A program made the translations under genes and the position numbers. DNA of 64,000 nt from Austropuccinia psidii (taxonomy: Eukaryota; Basidiomycota; Pucciniomycetes; Pucciniales; Sphaerophragmiaceae), in the NCBI GenBank assembly GCA_023105745.1, contig JALGQZ010000004.1, forward strand, positions 60,071,112-60,135,111. Reading direction: 5' to 3'. The notes under the pieces are model-generated. The model was not told where the DNA came from, ran no database searches, and saw only the letters and a program-made list of their open reading frames with translations. Position 1 is the first letter of the stretch; every line of letters begins with the position of its first letter. Below, in pieces: positions 1 through 13,321 of this stretch.

Positions 1-198
1 GAGGCTTAACCCCATCAAATGGGTATTCAAAATGAAGCTCTAAGCCAGGGCTATCCAATGGCCCCAGCCAAACTGAGCTAGCACCAATATTACTGGAGTT
101 ATGGTCAATTTCAGACCAAATAAGGGTGAACAAAACATTCACCTCTCATCTAACTTCTACAGTTTTAGTGTGGGATACCTGAAGTGGGGTATCTTTGG

Positions 199-1693
199 TG
201 TCAGGGTGAGTCTATGTAGTAGCTTAAAAATAGTAAATACAAGCTAGCACTATGACTGTGACACACAAAAAATAAATAATAAATGAAATCTTCAGGTCCT
301 ACTGCTATGTGGTAACAGTGGTGATGAGTCTATTGAGGACCTGGGTTGCAATGCTCTAATATCTTTGACTGTAAAGAAACACTACAATAATTATATTTTA
401 ATTATATCAATATAATCCTAAGAGTACTACTGGTATAAGACAGTTTTACTACGTAAGGATGCTAATTCATGATAAGATGAGTCTTTTCCAGTGAGGAAAG
501 ACCTGCTTTTATCTCCTCTGAGGACTGTGAAAGACTGGTAGGCTCTTCACACGTCTACAGAGTGGAAATTTTCACTCTGGAGGCTGGGTTGTGGTTCTGT
601 ACCATCAATTCTGACGTCAGCATAGTCAGAATTGTGGTTTTTGGACCACAAATGATCATTCTGGATCAATACAGGGTGAAAAAACTCTTCACAGGCCACG
701 TCAGCACCATTGTGACGTGTCCAGAGTGTCTGGATGACTAATATTAGTCATTCTGGGCGGGTTTAAGCTTTAAACAACCATTACTTTAAGTATCAAGCCA
801 GTACTGGTTGGTACAGGTTTGGTACAGACCAGTATTGGTCAAAATACTTCCAACCAAGATATCTTAGTCAGTTTTGAGATATCAAGAAACCAAGAGCACA
901 GAATTGAAGGGCTTAATGAGCTCTTCAATTTGGTATGCTTCATGTTTACCCTTCTTTCAAATAGCAAAATTTATAAGGGTTTTACGTTTTTGGATGTAAT
1001 TTTGTACATCAGTATGAGGCTTCAAAAACTTCCATGCCAGATATCTTCTCCAATTTGGAAGATATCTGTATTCTGATGATACAGTTTTGTAGGGCTTGAT
1101 TAGCTCTACAGTTTGGTATATTACACTGTACAGTTGTATGAGTGTATGCCAAAGATACAGGGGTTTGTTTACTTTCTTGTTTTCAGAATATCTGTATTTT
1201 TGGTTGTTAAACCTTTGAACCAAGATCCCTCAGTCAATTTAAGAGATACAGAGGTCTAATGTATCTCAAATTAAAGCTCTTTTTTATATCTTTAATTTGG
1301 TTATACTTTTGTACAGTTTTGTACAAGCCCTCCTACACCTTTGAGGGGTTGTTGGTGAAAAAGGGTGGTATAATGGTATCTCCTGATTTAGGAGTGCTAC
1401 AGATGAATAGATGATACCATTGGATAGCTCTCCCTTAGAGCTTCAAGAAAAAAACCATTCTGGTTGGGGTTTCATGAAATATGTATAAGTTAGATTAGTG
1501 GCTAGAATAAGAGTTTTTGCTTATTTGGTCTTATCTTTGATAGGGTATATCTTTGTCCTTTCTTATTATATTTGAGGAGGTTTCCTCTTTATAATCTACT
1601 TGTATTGGCTATATTTGTCCAATACTCCTCATACCATTACTTATGGTATGTTGGATGTCATGCTGGTGCTCTGTTTTGAGTCACAGGCTGACA
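199..1693 (-). mobile_element. Solo LTR of family A inserted in an F LTR
   Basis: It starts TGTCAGGGTGAG and ends CTGACA, and matches both LTRs of element A (56570-58066 and 62531 onward) over its whole length. The six bases CTTTGG flank it at 193-198 and 1694-1699. In the uninterrupted F copy at 49183-50605 the two flanks run together at the corresponding point, which confirms a clean insertion. There is no internal region, so it is a solo LTR, presumably left by recombination between two LTRs. Strand is given relative to the coding strand of element A. Confidence 0.92.
612..619. promoter_or_regulatory. CRE-like palindrome TGACGTCA in an A-family LTR
   Basis: A perfect 8-base TGACGTCA lies here, with further ACGT cores nearby (ACGTCAGC near 699, TGACGTG near 713). 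The same site is kept in both LTRs of element A. This is the consensus site of CREB/ATF-type bZIP factors. That it drives LTR transcription is inference. Confidence 0.45.
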
Positions 1694-2776
1694 CTTTGGA
1701 AAGAGAGCAATCAGGGCTATCTGATGGTGCCACCCACTTCTTCATATCTCAACTATAACAGAAGGTATGAGGCAAACAAGCTCAATACAGCTTTTTGCCC
1801 AAACCACACCTATGTACAAAAAACCTTGTACATGGGATAACTTTGCCATATTTAATAATAGCCATACCAAATTGGGTACCATTGTGTAGAGCCCATACAG
1901 GGCTATCCAATGAACCAATTTTGAGGTTGATATCTCAAAAACTGACAGGGGTATGGCTGGTTTAAGGTCAAAATCCCACCTGCTGTCATATACAGCCTTA
2001 CCATGGGATAATATCCCATAATCATGAATATGAGGTGTCAAATAGACGAAGAAGCATGTTTTTACTTCAATACCTCATATGTCAGTCAATACTGGGGTCC
2101 CATACAGTTTATGTACAGCATTCTACACGTCATACACGTCAGAATCAGGCTGTGAGGTCCCCAGATGAAAATTTTCACACTGTATTGGTGAAAACCGCCC
2201 AGATGTGGTTTCAAAACCACATCTGAGCCCAATACAGGGTATACAGGCTGTTTGCAAACCACAAGCCTGTCCTGGAGAGTGAAAACTCTTCACTTCCTCT
2301 ACGTGGAAAGGTCTAACAGCCTTTCCACCCCAATTTCAGGATAAAAGGAGGGCTTTTCACAGCCAAAATCATCTCCTCATCCTGCTCTTGAATAACCTAC
2401 GTAGTAAACTGTCAAAAACAGTTTTACTCTTGGTTAATAATCAGGTATAATTATAAATTTAATCATTGTAACCCAACAGATAAAGCTGCACCCAGGGCTT
2501 TCAGCAGCGCTCACCACCACTATATCTCTATAGTAAAGCCCTTAAAATCTTAATTTAATCATCTATTATCAACTTTATTATCTTTTAAAATCATTTTTAC
2601 CATGTCACAGTCATAGGTTTAGTTGTAAATAGCCTTATTACTTCTTCAACATAGACTCATCCTGACAAACTGAAAGGTCAGATACAAGTGATGTAATCAA
2701 ATCCATATTGGAGCCCCTTAACCTACCTGTCAATCCCTTCTGGCCAAGACTTAAAGGTGTAATTTAGGATACTTCA

Positions 2777-5439
2777 ATGTTTGTTGGACACCAGGAACTC
2801 CTAAATACCTCTGACGCCTTAGGAAATCTGCATCCTACTTCCAAAATGGTTTTCATTATGGTTCAAAAAACCTTCCAACACATTCATGATTGGATATCTG
2901 CAACCCAAACATTTCCTGACAAAAAAAGGCCAAAAATCAAGGAAAACCAAACTTATTATGAATAAAAATAATATGATGGTGCAATAAGAAGAGTATATGA
3001 CTACATTACTGCAGCAATGGCTGGAATTATATACATTGGATATATTTCAAAAGATGGACTTCTACCAAATGATAATCACACTTTCAAAAGGGCTTATAAT
3101 CACAGACCAAAGATGATGGCAGAAATCTCAAACCTCCTTCTTCTAGGTCCAGTTTCAATTTTTATATTCTCAACTGATAAAAATAACTACCTAATTTGGA
3201 AATTTATGGTGGGACTTCAACTTGAAAAAGAGCTTATTAAATCTAATCTCAAGAATCAACCTCAAGCCCCCCAATGGCATTATTTTGGTAACCTCAAAGT
3301 TCATTTTTTAAAAACACTTCAAAATATGGGATTTGATGGTCTCTAAAGAGAGATTAATCAAGCAAGGTGTCCTGACTTATACTGTGAGCCTTGAGGTATA
3401 TTTTACATACCCAAATAGGCCACAATTATCTTAAAAATAAATTTTGAATTATGCATAACTCATAAGTCATGCATATATCCAAAATTCATCATTTTTTATT
3501 TCAGAAAAGATGAATAACTTTTCATTGAGTAAGTAAATCCATGGATTTAAGGCCAGATTTGGATTCTACACAAAGGTTCACCTAGGGTAGCTCCATAGAG
3601 TGAATAAGCTCAAATTAACTCTTTGAGGTGGTAATATGGAAAATACTTCAATACCACATCATAAATACCACATAAAAGATCCGTGAAAATTTTTTTTTCT
3701 TAATTTCACGCCAAAATAATGGGAATGTGAGAAATCCCATATTACATATACACTAAGAATAGTGTTATGCATGTTTTGGGCACTTAATATCATGTTATTC
3801 TTACATGGACTTTTGGTACACCCATAGTGGATATCTCACTTTAAGCTTAACTTTCTATTTTGATGTGAAAAATAAGCAAGGGGGACAAAAAACATTAAAG
3901 AGAGCCAGGGTACCCAACTTCTGAGGCCTCAGAGGCATGAAAAGCTCCAAAGCTTGGATCCATGGCTGATTTTGGCCTAATTGGTAAACTAAAACCTTTT
4001 GGTAATTTGGTTACCATGTTACAACTACAGTAAATCTTAAGAAAATAGCAAAGAACCTGCCATTTTGATGTGTCAAGGAGGTAAAGAGCTACTTAGACTC
4101 CTGTAACCATGTCAATTCTTAATGAATTTCCATGGATAAACCCCAAAAGAGTAATTAAAACCCTTCTTGGACTTTTATCCATTGATTTACCTCATAGCAA
4201 CCAGTAAAACACTGATATTTGCAATTCTATGTAGAAATGGGGTAAAAACTTCAAATATTCATTGCAAATACAATTCTTAATGAATCTCTCTGTAGCTTTC
4301 AGGACCAATGGAGAACTTCCTTATCTATGGTACAACCAAAAAGAATTATGGTTTTACTAGTAAAATTCAAAGGTTTACTTACAGTCCATTTTTGATTATT
4401 CTACATGAAACACTGAATCTTCAAAAATTTACAGTAATTACAAGCTGTGATGAAATTGCCAATAACATTGATAAATTTTAGAAATCAATGATTATTTTAG
4501 AATAAAAGAAGATTTACAGATGTTACTCCTTTTATTCTTAGCCGTATTGGGGTTAGTAGTCACGTAAAAGCATCAATTAAGTAATTATGATAATCTTACA
4601 TGACAACAGATGATGCAATCCATAATCCAAAAGGGTCTATTGTTTTCTCACTCACTGGTTTTTCAGTTTGCTCCATGGAACACCTCTGTGAGCTGTTTTT
4701 GACTTTAAAGAGGCCTCCTCTTGCTGTTTTTTCCACATCATCATCATCTTATTATCATTTATATCATTGTTACCAACAAGTAAGTATTATTTAAAGCTAT
4801 TCTTAAGTATTTTAATTATTTCAGAATCAATCAGAAAGACGTGAAATCATAGAATACAACTATATATTGTTGTAATAATCTTATAAATTCATTTTGATCC
4901 TTTAAATCCACAATTCTACGTCAAATCTCTCTATATTATCTTTCAATAAGCTCTTTGGAATATTAGTGAGTGATTTATTTTTAATTCTTCAAGTTTTTCT
5001 CTAAAATTAGTTTTATTCAAGAATTACCACTATAATTATTCTTGCAAAAGATAATTATATAGTAAATTATTTTCTTATTTTAATAAAAAGAAGTTTTATT
5101 ATTAAAATCTTCTTGTAATTGATTCTTGTAGACAATTACTTGCTCACGGTTAAATTCACTAGTAGTGTTTAACACGTGAAAGAAATAATTCTTTAATTAT
5201 TTAACTGTGGTGATAATAACACTTTGTTATTTTATTTCATAAGAACAGTCATAGTACTGTTGATTAATAGTAATATTATCATCAGTTTCATAGACACATC
5301 TTACATATACCACAAAGAATTTTCAGTTAGTAGACTAAGAGTTGTCTTGATTGAGGATTTGGAGTTGTTTTATGATTGGGAGAAAGAAAAAAGGTCCTAT
5401 TTCAAGCTCAATTCACCCCTTACTAGGAAGAATATGTAG
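2777..5439 (+). pseudogene. Unrecognised broken gene split by a solo LTR
   Basis: I do not recognise this gene. One reading frame runs from an ATG at 2777 to 3382, and after removal of the solo LTR at 3383-5305 and one target-duplication copy it continues in the same frame at 5311-5439, ending at TAG. In total it is about 240 codons. The frame is broken by stops at 2963 and 2969 and again at 3344. The part from about 2975 to 3343 is rich in aromatic and hydrophobic residues; the last part is charged. No catalytic motif or zinc finger is visible. It resembles none of the Gag or Pol proteins in the window, so it may be a fossil host gene or an open frame from another repeat. The real start and any introns are unknown. 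Confidence 0.4.
3383..5305 (+). mobile_element. Solo LTR of family C
   Basis: It starts TGTGAGCCTTGAGG and ends ACACATCTTACA, and is closely similar to the LTRs at 32814-34737 (opposite orientation) and 36889-38783. The 5-base target duplication TATAC is perfect, at 3378-3382 and 5306-5310. Length is 1923 bases. No internal region is present. It interrupts the reading frame described at 2777-5439. Confidence 0.93.
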
Positions 5440-8400
5440 GGTTAGTGTTGAAGAATTTGAGTTTATCCTCTCTAGATCTCATAATCAATTATAGTATGGG
5501 TCAAATTGTGTTATTATCTTGATATAGGATCATTTCAAGTTGTATTTTGAATAAAATGTCCTGTTTGTAACATAAAGAGTAATTATCAAATAATTAAATG
5601 AGGCCACGTTTATAATGAATTGTTATTCAATAAGATTTGGAACTAATTTTTCATAATAAGAGGATTAGAATAAGAACCAAAGTAAAATTAATACATGAGT
5701 TTCTCTCATAAATTCACTCACCAATCATTTCAAACAACTTGTTTGATACTTTTGAAAGTTATAAATATAATGGTTCATAATACCAAATTTCCCACCTCAA
5801 CCGAAAGAATAAACAAAGAAGTTTCACAGTACCTTCCAAGCTCAAATGATTAAATATGTCTGTTCCTGAGGGACTTCATTAAAATTGTCCTTGGAATTTC
5901 CCCTCATCGATCTCCATTTCCACAACCATCTTCAGAGATGCTTATCTCAAATTTGATTCAGCTAACTACTTAAGACCTAGTTTCAAATGAATCTTACTTT
6001 GAGATAACATCTTCAGATACAAGCTATTATAGATGAAGAAAGGGAATTCGAGGGAGGCAAAAATATCAGTGCACTTCTGAACTCTTCAACTATGGAATTC
6101 AAAAAGTTTCCTTTAAGCTGAATATCAAAATCATGATGACATGGGACAATATAATACTTGGAGTTATTACAAAGCACTGGATTAATTAATTTAATGTAGG
6201 ATCTTTCAAAAATTATGCCCTTGATCCATCTCAATGTCAGCATGAAACAGTAATCAGACTTTTCAAAAGATGGCTGAGAGGAAAAAAAGACAATTTTAGG
6301 AAGCCAAGGAAAAAGCCTCATGTAAGCTCCCAGGTATGTAATTAATCAATAGGAATAGGAATCAGAACAATGAAATTATGGCTGATCCTATCATCATCTG
6401 AAAGCTATTTAAGCCTAGAGTCTTCACATAAAAAAGGTACATTGGAAAAGGAATAACCTCAAAGATTCTTCCCTCTTCTTACTGTTTCTCTGAGACTGAA
6501 AAGGATCCCTAGGGAAATTATTTAGCAACAATACTTAACTGGAGGACTGAGTCATTCAAGCTTCTTTTTCATAACTTGGATTCCCATCACTTAAGCTACT
6601 TATATGAAGCTAAAAATAAAAACAACGCTGAAAGAAGTGGTTAATAAAACCAAAAAGAAGGAAAAAACACAACAGAAAGTCAAGCATTCCTATCATTGCC
6701 ATCAAACATTTATAAAAATTCTTATAAAACCTGGATTTCCAATAATTAACAAATATTTATGAACATTTAGCCACCATGGGATGAGCTTGATTTCAAGGCT
6801 TTAGATCTTACTCCTGATACCTAAATTTACATGTAACCAACCTCTAGTAAGTAATAAACAAGAAAAACATACATTTCCTCTTAGTTCAGCCAGTAATTTT
6901 TCTAAATATGGCTATAATTGGAAAGTCGCAGATCATCCTGGAAAATAATAAAGATAGTATTTAATTAAAATTATTAAGCCCTTTATTAGATGAAACTTTG
7001 TGATGTTTGAGTTTTTTTAAAATAAAAAATGAACCATTTTTCTTATACATTGAAGAGGAATATGAAATCTACTACATCAGTTTATGTCTTATCATGATCA
7101 AAATTACAACTCATTTTTAACAACTTAGCAAATCACACCTCTTTTTTGAATATAAATCTTTTTTGTTTTACATCAAAATGATGGCTAAAATATTTATTTC
7201 TGAAATTGTTTTTTAACAAGTGCTTTGTATTTCTGAGGTTTACTTACCTGAATAGAATGAATTAGTTGCCTATTATGTGCTTAGAAATCAGTTGAATCTT
7301 ACTTAGTGGCTAAAGTATTTTGGATTTTTATCTTAAAATACTGGGAATTTCCAAATGTTCAATAGAATATATGAGATACAATTCAATAAGATATATAAGA
7401 TGGATATAGGTTGAAAACATTCAAAATGATGTGACTATTTCTTAACATAAGTTTTGATAATTCAATTCATTCCCAGATTTTGAAATTCAAGAGCCTAAGT
7501 CACAAAATCAGAGCCTTTGCACATAATTTATATTCATTTTTATGGAAACAAATCACAAAAAAGATTGCAATTGGCTTATTGTTTATTAGTTTTAATGAGG
7601 ATCCAAACCATTCAGACTTAATATATTTAGATATATAGACCAATTAAATTGAATTGTATAAAATAAACAAATATGGTGAAATGGTCAAGTCAATAATAGA
7701 ATTTATTGAAATGAGTAAATTGATAATGGTCCCAAATATTCTTTTCAATTATATTTTCAAATTCTCAAATATTCTTGGAAAGCTTATTTCCATATTCCAA
7801 TTCCTGCTATCCAGATATGCAGACTTTAAAAAAACTAAAACCCCGAGGATTTATCACATTATTTTGATTCAAAAGCTGTAAAGGAATAGATAAAATATCT
7901 CATAAGATTGAATCTATCAATATGATTGTGTAAAATTCATTATCAAATTTGAAAAAATGAAGAAAGAATATTTTCATGTAAATCTGATTTTGAGATTTAA
8001 CTGATTTAATAAGTGTTTGGGAATCACATTGATTGGAAACTTAGCATTCCCAAAAAATGGATACATAAAAGCTCAAATCAGCTAATATTTACAAATATTA
8101 AAAAAGAAAAATTAACCTATTTCCTTCCTCAATTATAACAAATAAATTCAAAATTTCTACTCTTCAAGATTTCTGTCATGTTGTCATCATTTAATATTGT
8201 TTGAATGTCTTCTATCATTTTAACTATCTCTTGAAATTCTGTTCTTCTATTAAGCTTTTTCATAGCACATTATATACCCTTGAGAATCTTAAATTTAAAA
8301 CTGAAAATAGATTTTAAAGTAGCCAAATATATACCATATTAAAAATGTAATATAATTCTAATGAAAGAAAATGTTCACAAAAAAGAATAATTGATATCTA

Positions 8401-9439
8401 GTGATGATGAATGGAAGGATAATACTCAAAAAAAGAATTAAAATGAGGAAAATAAGACATCATTGCATATTTAATATCACTGGAAAATTCCTTTTGAACC
8501 AAATACGAAATACTCTCCCAATTTGAGGTTTATGATACACATATAATATCAAGAGTTAAATGATTTTCAATATTGTTATCAAACTATAATAGAGTGAAGG
8601 ATTTATTGTGCAAGTGGATAAAGAGGGGTAGAGGCTGCAAAATGGAAGGAGAAAAGTAACAATCACAAAGGCAGGCTATAGGACCAATTCCTGATTTTTG
8701 AATTTGAAATACTCCAAAATGAGAAGCTAAATGATATAATATGTATCAAGTGTATTTATTAAGGATCAAAATAAAAGATAAAGCTTAGTTAAATTAATTA
8801 TTAAGCTATGAATAGTTTGAATTATAACCTTTGATGTTGGTTATTTTAAGAGGATTTCCCTGAAATTTTTGAAACTGTATTACAAACTATGGTAATTTCT
8901 CAATCAAATTGAGTCAATTGAGCCATATGAAATAAGTAGAGTAATACCTAAAATACTCTTCAATCATTGAATAGATCTATGATCAACATTTTTTTCATTG
9001 AGACATACACCTTCTGCTAGTACCCTTCAAGAAAATAAATTATCAAAATTGTAAGCCTCTTGGATTTGAGATGTTCTCCTCTTGAGTCAGAAACCTTAGT
9101 TATGTTCAATGGAGAATTGAAATATTGAAGCATAATTATTGAAAAACAAAAAACAGAAAATCTACTTTGAGAATTGGTGTTTTCATCAAAAATCTGAAAA
9201 TATAAGAATTTTGTTGTAGACTGGAGTTTCAAAGCTGGTTCAAAGTAGGTAAGGAAGAAAGACAACTATTCGTATATTTTCTTGATATTTAAAAAATCTT
9301 TCTGTGGCTGAGAGGATATAAGAATTTGTCCAAAAAGAAATAGTCATGGTTCAACCCATTTCAGAAGAGCAGTCAAAGCCCAGCCTGAGCTGGGTCCAAG
9401 CTTATTTTAAAATGGTGCACCTGCTAACAGGTGTAGCCA
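5440..9439. other. AT-rich stretch, no recognised feature
   Basis: I see no gene, LTR end or terminal repeat that I can support in these 4 kb. Open frames are short (100 codons or fewer) and have no recognisable domain. The sequence is AT-rich and does not visibly repeat anything else in the window. It may be old, decayed repeat DNA or ancestral intergenic DNA. Fragments of the Gag and protease region of element I could be expected here, but I could not find them. Confidence 0.5.
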
Positions 9440-9498
9440 ATATTGCATGGTGAATGAGGAAGTGGAAGTAACAACCCCTGTAATCATTACTTGGAATA

Positions 9499-10971
9499 TT
9501 TCACAGGGGCTCTTGGGAAAAACAAGAGTGGCCTGGCACTCAGTAATTAGGGAACTCACTTTGAAGACTCCAAAGAATAAAGAAGATAAAATAAAAGAAA
9601 TATGCAGGTACAAAAATGGGAGGCAATAAGATAAAAGAAAGCCAAATGGCCAAAGAGCCAACCAAGTAGGTCCTTAATCACTCTTTCAACCTTCCAGAAT
9701 GAACAATGGAATTAGTAAAGGATGTGATAACAAATATCCACTGACAGGCAAAGAAGGAAAAGAGGAAGGGCGCTAAATGACTGACTTGATAATATCAGTA
9801 TTCACTTAACAAAAAGATAAGGTAAATAAAGATAAAATAAAGTGAAAATATATTAATTAACTGGGGAAAAAACCTCCAGGGTCAAAGGAGGCTGGTATAT
9901 GTGAAAGGTTGAGAGCTTGACTCCTTCAGGCTGATAGGTGAGCTTTATTGGATACTGGAAGCTGTATTGATTGTCTGATGGAATGTATACCTTGGAAAAT
10001 TGAGAAATGAACTGAGTTGGATGATCTTCCCATTGTGTCTGATTTAAATACAGGGCTTGATGAATCCAGAATGTATTGAATGAATGTGGTCGCCAAGGTG
10101 GATTGATGGAGCATTGACACTTGACAGATTGTTTTTGGAACTACCTTTTGAATACCCCTTGAGAGTGGACTGCCATTATTCCCTTGAAGGGATACTATGA
10201 ATGAGAATATACAATGATGGCTTGATGGTGTCATTGATATTTGAGAGTGATACTTGTCCTTGAGCCTTGATGAATCCTCTGGATGACTTGATGCCTTGAT
10301 GAGCTTTTGGAATGTAGAAATAAGCCTTTGAAATTGGAGCTATTGGATTTCTGGTGAAAAAAGATGAATAATGGTGTATAAACTCTTTTATGGCATTTAT
10401 GGATGTTGAAGGGTTAAAGTGGAAAAAATCTTTTGGAAGAATGCCAGGAGGATATGGATGAAAATGTGTTATGGGTGGCTTCAGAGGTGACAAAGTGTTT
10501 TCTGTGTTTTTTGGCCATGTTTGGGATTTTGTACAAATACATCTTATACAGATCTAAAACTGTATTTTTGCAAAGTGTGCAAAACTGGAAATTAAACCCA
10601 AATGGCCTAATATGGCTATTTGGGTATATTTCCCACAATATATGGAAAAATGGCATAAAATTGCTGAATATAGAAAAATGCACAAATATGTATTTAAAGC
10701 TTAAAAAGCCAAATACAGGCTTTTAGGCTGTATTTTCCCTGTTGACTGGAAAATAACCAAGAATTCCCAAAAGCAAAAACTGGCCAGGAAAGGCCTCATG
10801 ATAATGAAGTGGGAAAGCTGTCCCCAGATAGTGAAATGGCCATAAAGGGCCAGAAAAGATGCAATGGCCAATTTGGCCAAAGCTTATGGATATGGCCAAA
10901 TTGCCACAAACTGGATATGGAATGGATATTCCATATGGAGGTCCAAGAGGTGAATTGCCATGGTTGTGACA
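9499..10971. mobile_element. Unclassified 1.47 kb insertion inside an RT fossil
   Basis: The RT reading of element I breaks at 9498 and resumes at 10977. GAATA stands on both sides (9494-9498 and 10972-10976), and joining the flanks restores the expected RT alignment, so this is an insertion with a 5-base target duplication. Its ends, TTTCACAGGGG and GTTGTGACA, share only a weak inverted TNTCACA. The interior is richer in G and C than its surroundings and repeats the motif ATGGCC many times near the right end. It has no recognised coding sequence. It could be a non-autonomous DNA transposon or a solo LTR with decayed ends. Confidence 0.6.
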
Positions 10972-13107
10972 GAATAATTATAAATGAAGGATGGTTGGTT
11001 ATTTTAGAGCATTTAATACCTACACCTCTCCAGATAGGTATCCAATTTATAGAATCCATGAGACTTTGACTCAATTATCTAATGTAAGAGTTACCACTTG
11101 TATGAATTCTCTTAAAGTCTTTCATTAGAATGCTTTGACACCTGATTATAGAAAATTACTGAGAATAATTGCTCATTGTGGTATTTATGAGTACTTGAGA
11201 ATGCCATTTGGAATTAAAAAATCACCCTCTCATTATAAAAGAATGATGAATACCATCTTCCCAAAATAATTATTGAAGGGATGGTTAATAATCTATATTG
11301 ATGAAATTATTATTTTTTGAAAAACCTGGCAATTGCATTTAGAAAGAACTTAATTGGTACTTAATAAGATTTTTCAAGTGAAAATGAAAATATCCTTCAA
11401 AAAATGTAATTTTGGGTTTCATGAGCTAAAGGCTCTAGGACCTTTATCTTTAGAACTACATATTGGTGTTTCTAAAAAACATTGGTTTCAGTCTTATTGA
11501 AAAAATAACCCAGAAAAAGAAAGAAAGTATTTCTTTCTTAGAGTTTGCTAGCTATTACGGGAAACACCTTCAAGATTTTGCAATCCATGGCAGATCATTG
11601 TACAGAATTTGTGATAAACAATCTGTATTTGAAATGAAACAGGAAAGAATTCAAGAATATGAGAAGATCAAGTATTCCTTAACCAATGCACCATTATTAC
11701 TGATTACAGCCTGGAAACTTCCTTTAAGCTATATATTGCTTCATGTGGTGAAGGTATGTGTGCATCTCTTCATGAAATTCAAATTGTCAGTAACAAGACT
11801 TATGAAGGTTCAGTTTGTTTTACATTCAGACAAATCAAACCTACTGAGGCTAGATATAGACCAAGCCAAATGGAGTACCTTTTCCCTGTGTGGGCTCTGG
11901 AAAAACTTAATTCTTATCTTCATGGTAGTGGCTTCGAGGTGATGACTGATTTTAATGCTGTGAAATCACTTCTTAACAGCAAAAATTCAAACAGACACAT
12001 GTATAGATGGCATATTGCTATACAGGAGTATAGAGGAAATATGACGACAGTAGATAAAGCTGGAAATATTCACAATAATTCTGATGTTGTGAGTAGATAG
12101 GCATTACCCAATACACCTGAAAATCCTGCTTATGTTTCTGAAAATGCAGTACCTCAAATTCCAATTTAAGGAATTAACATCAAAGGTGTAGGAACAGAAT
12201 TCTTTGAAGAAGTTAGAGAAATCTATAAGAAAGATACAAACTGCCATATTCTTACTTCTCTACTTAACAAAGATTTTAAAGATACAGATTTGGCCAATTC
12301 TTCAGATGATATATGGAAAACATTATATGATAATGGAAGATTCCATTTATTTGATGGTATCTTATATCATAGGTCTGAACACACATGTAATGGTCTCAGG
12401 AAGTAGAATTTCAATTAACACAATATTACTAGAGTGCCATTACAACATTTATTATGGAAGGTTTTCTGAAGACAGAACAAGGCAATAAATTAAGACATTT
12501 GCTTGGTGGCCATCTTGGAGAGAAGATGTCATTGAATACTGTCATAGTTGTGACAGGTGTCAAATAGGAAATCAAGCTACTGGTAGAAGATTTGGTTTAA
12601 TGATTCATATGCAAGAACCAGTTTCCCCATAAAAATGGCTCATATGAATTGGGTAAATTCCTTACCATCCAGCGGTGAAAAAAGCTACAATGCATGCCTT
12701 GTTATTGTAGACAGGGATAGAAAAATTCCAGTATTTTTACCATGTCATAAAAGTGAAATAGCATTGGATAAAGATCTTTCAATTTGGAACAGAGTAATAT
12801 CTCATACTGGTCTCTTCAAAAATATCATTAGTCATAGAGCACCAAAATTTACATCAGCCTTATGGACAAATCTACATAAGCTTTTGGGAACGAAACTATC
12901 ATTATCAACAACTTACCATCCAAAAAATGATCAATTAGCAGAAAGAATGATTCAGGCCCTTGAGGACATTATCAGAAGATTTTGTGCTTATGGCCTAGAG
13001 TGTAGGGATTTCAATGGATTTAGCCATGATTGGTGTACATGTATACCAGAATTGTAATTAGCCTACATGACTTCCATCCATGCTTCAACAGGAAAAACTC
13101 CTGAAAT

Positions 13108-13321
13108 GTGTCACAGAAAGTGGAACTGGGACCTATAATACCAGAAAAAGATCAAGGAAATTCAACCTTGATCTTTTAGCCTTTTCTGCTCAGTTGTGTT
13201 GATTGTGCAATCAAGAAACCTAGGGTCTAGTCATGGTGGTGGTGGGGGACCACCTGTTCTGACATTACCCTGAGTGGAGATCTTGAGTGCTTGTTGATGG
13301 TTTCTGGCATCAACGTGACAC
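13108..13321. mobile_element. MITE-like insertion of 214 bases
   Basis: It interrupts the integrase reading of element I between the codons for ...KTPE and LEKG. It starts GTGTCACAG and ends CGTGACAC, giving a 7-base terminal inverted repeat. AAT flanks both ends, a 3-base duplication as made by PIF/Harbinger-type transposases. Inside, AAAAGATCAAGG and CCTTGATCTTTT near 13150-13180 form a short hairpin. It has no coding capacity. Its relation to the Harbinger element at 43672 is not shown, because the terminal sequences differ. Confidence 0.65.

Larger units (their letters stand above)
1..2667 (+). mobile_element. LTR of family F, 5' part outside the window, split by a solo LTR of family A
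   Basis: Positions 1-198 and 1700-2667 match the complete family F LTR at 49183-50605 nearly base for base, for example through the shared stretch starting AACCCCATCAAATGGG. The left end lies outside the window. The right end is CTGACA at 2662-2667, the mirror of the TGTCAG start seen in the complete copy. The copy is interrupted by a 1.5 kb LTR at 199-1693. No internal region follows on the right, so it is probably a solo LTR, but its left target duplication cannot be seen. Confidence 0.85.

Noticed and set aside
1742..2041. Frames inside LTRs (also at 49037, 58407 and elsewhere) as genes
   Set aside because: They are shadows on LTR sequence or on the opposite strand of Gag, and do not persist across copies of the same repeat.
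6013..6321. Minus-strand frame of 102 codons as a gene
   Set aside because: It has no domain or conserved motif, no neighbouring coding sequence, and lies in featureless AT-rich DNA.
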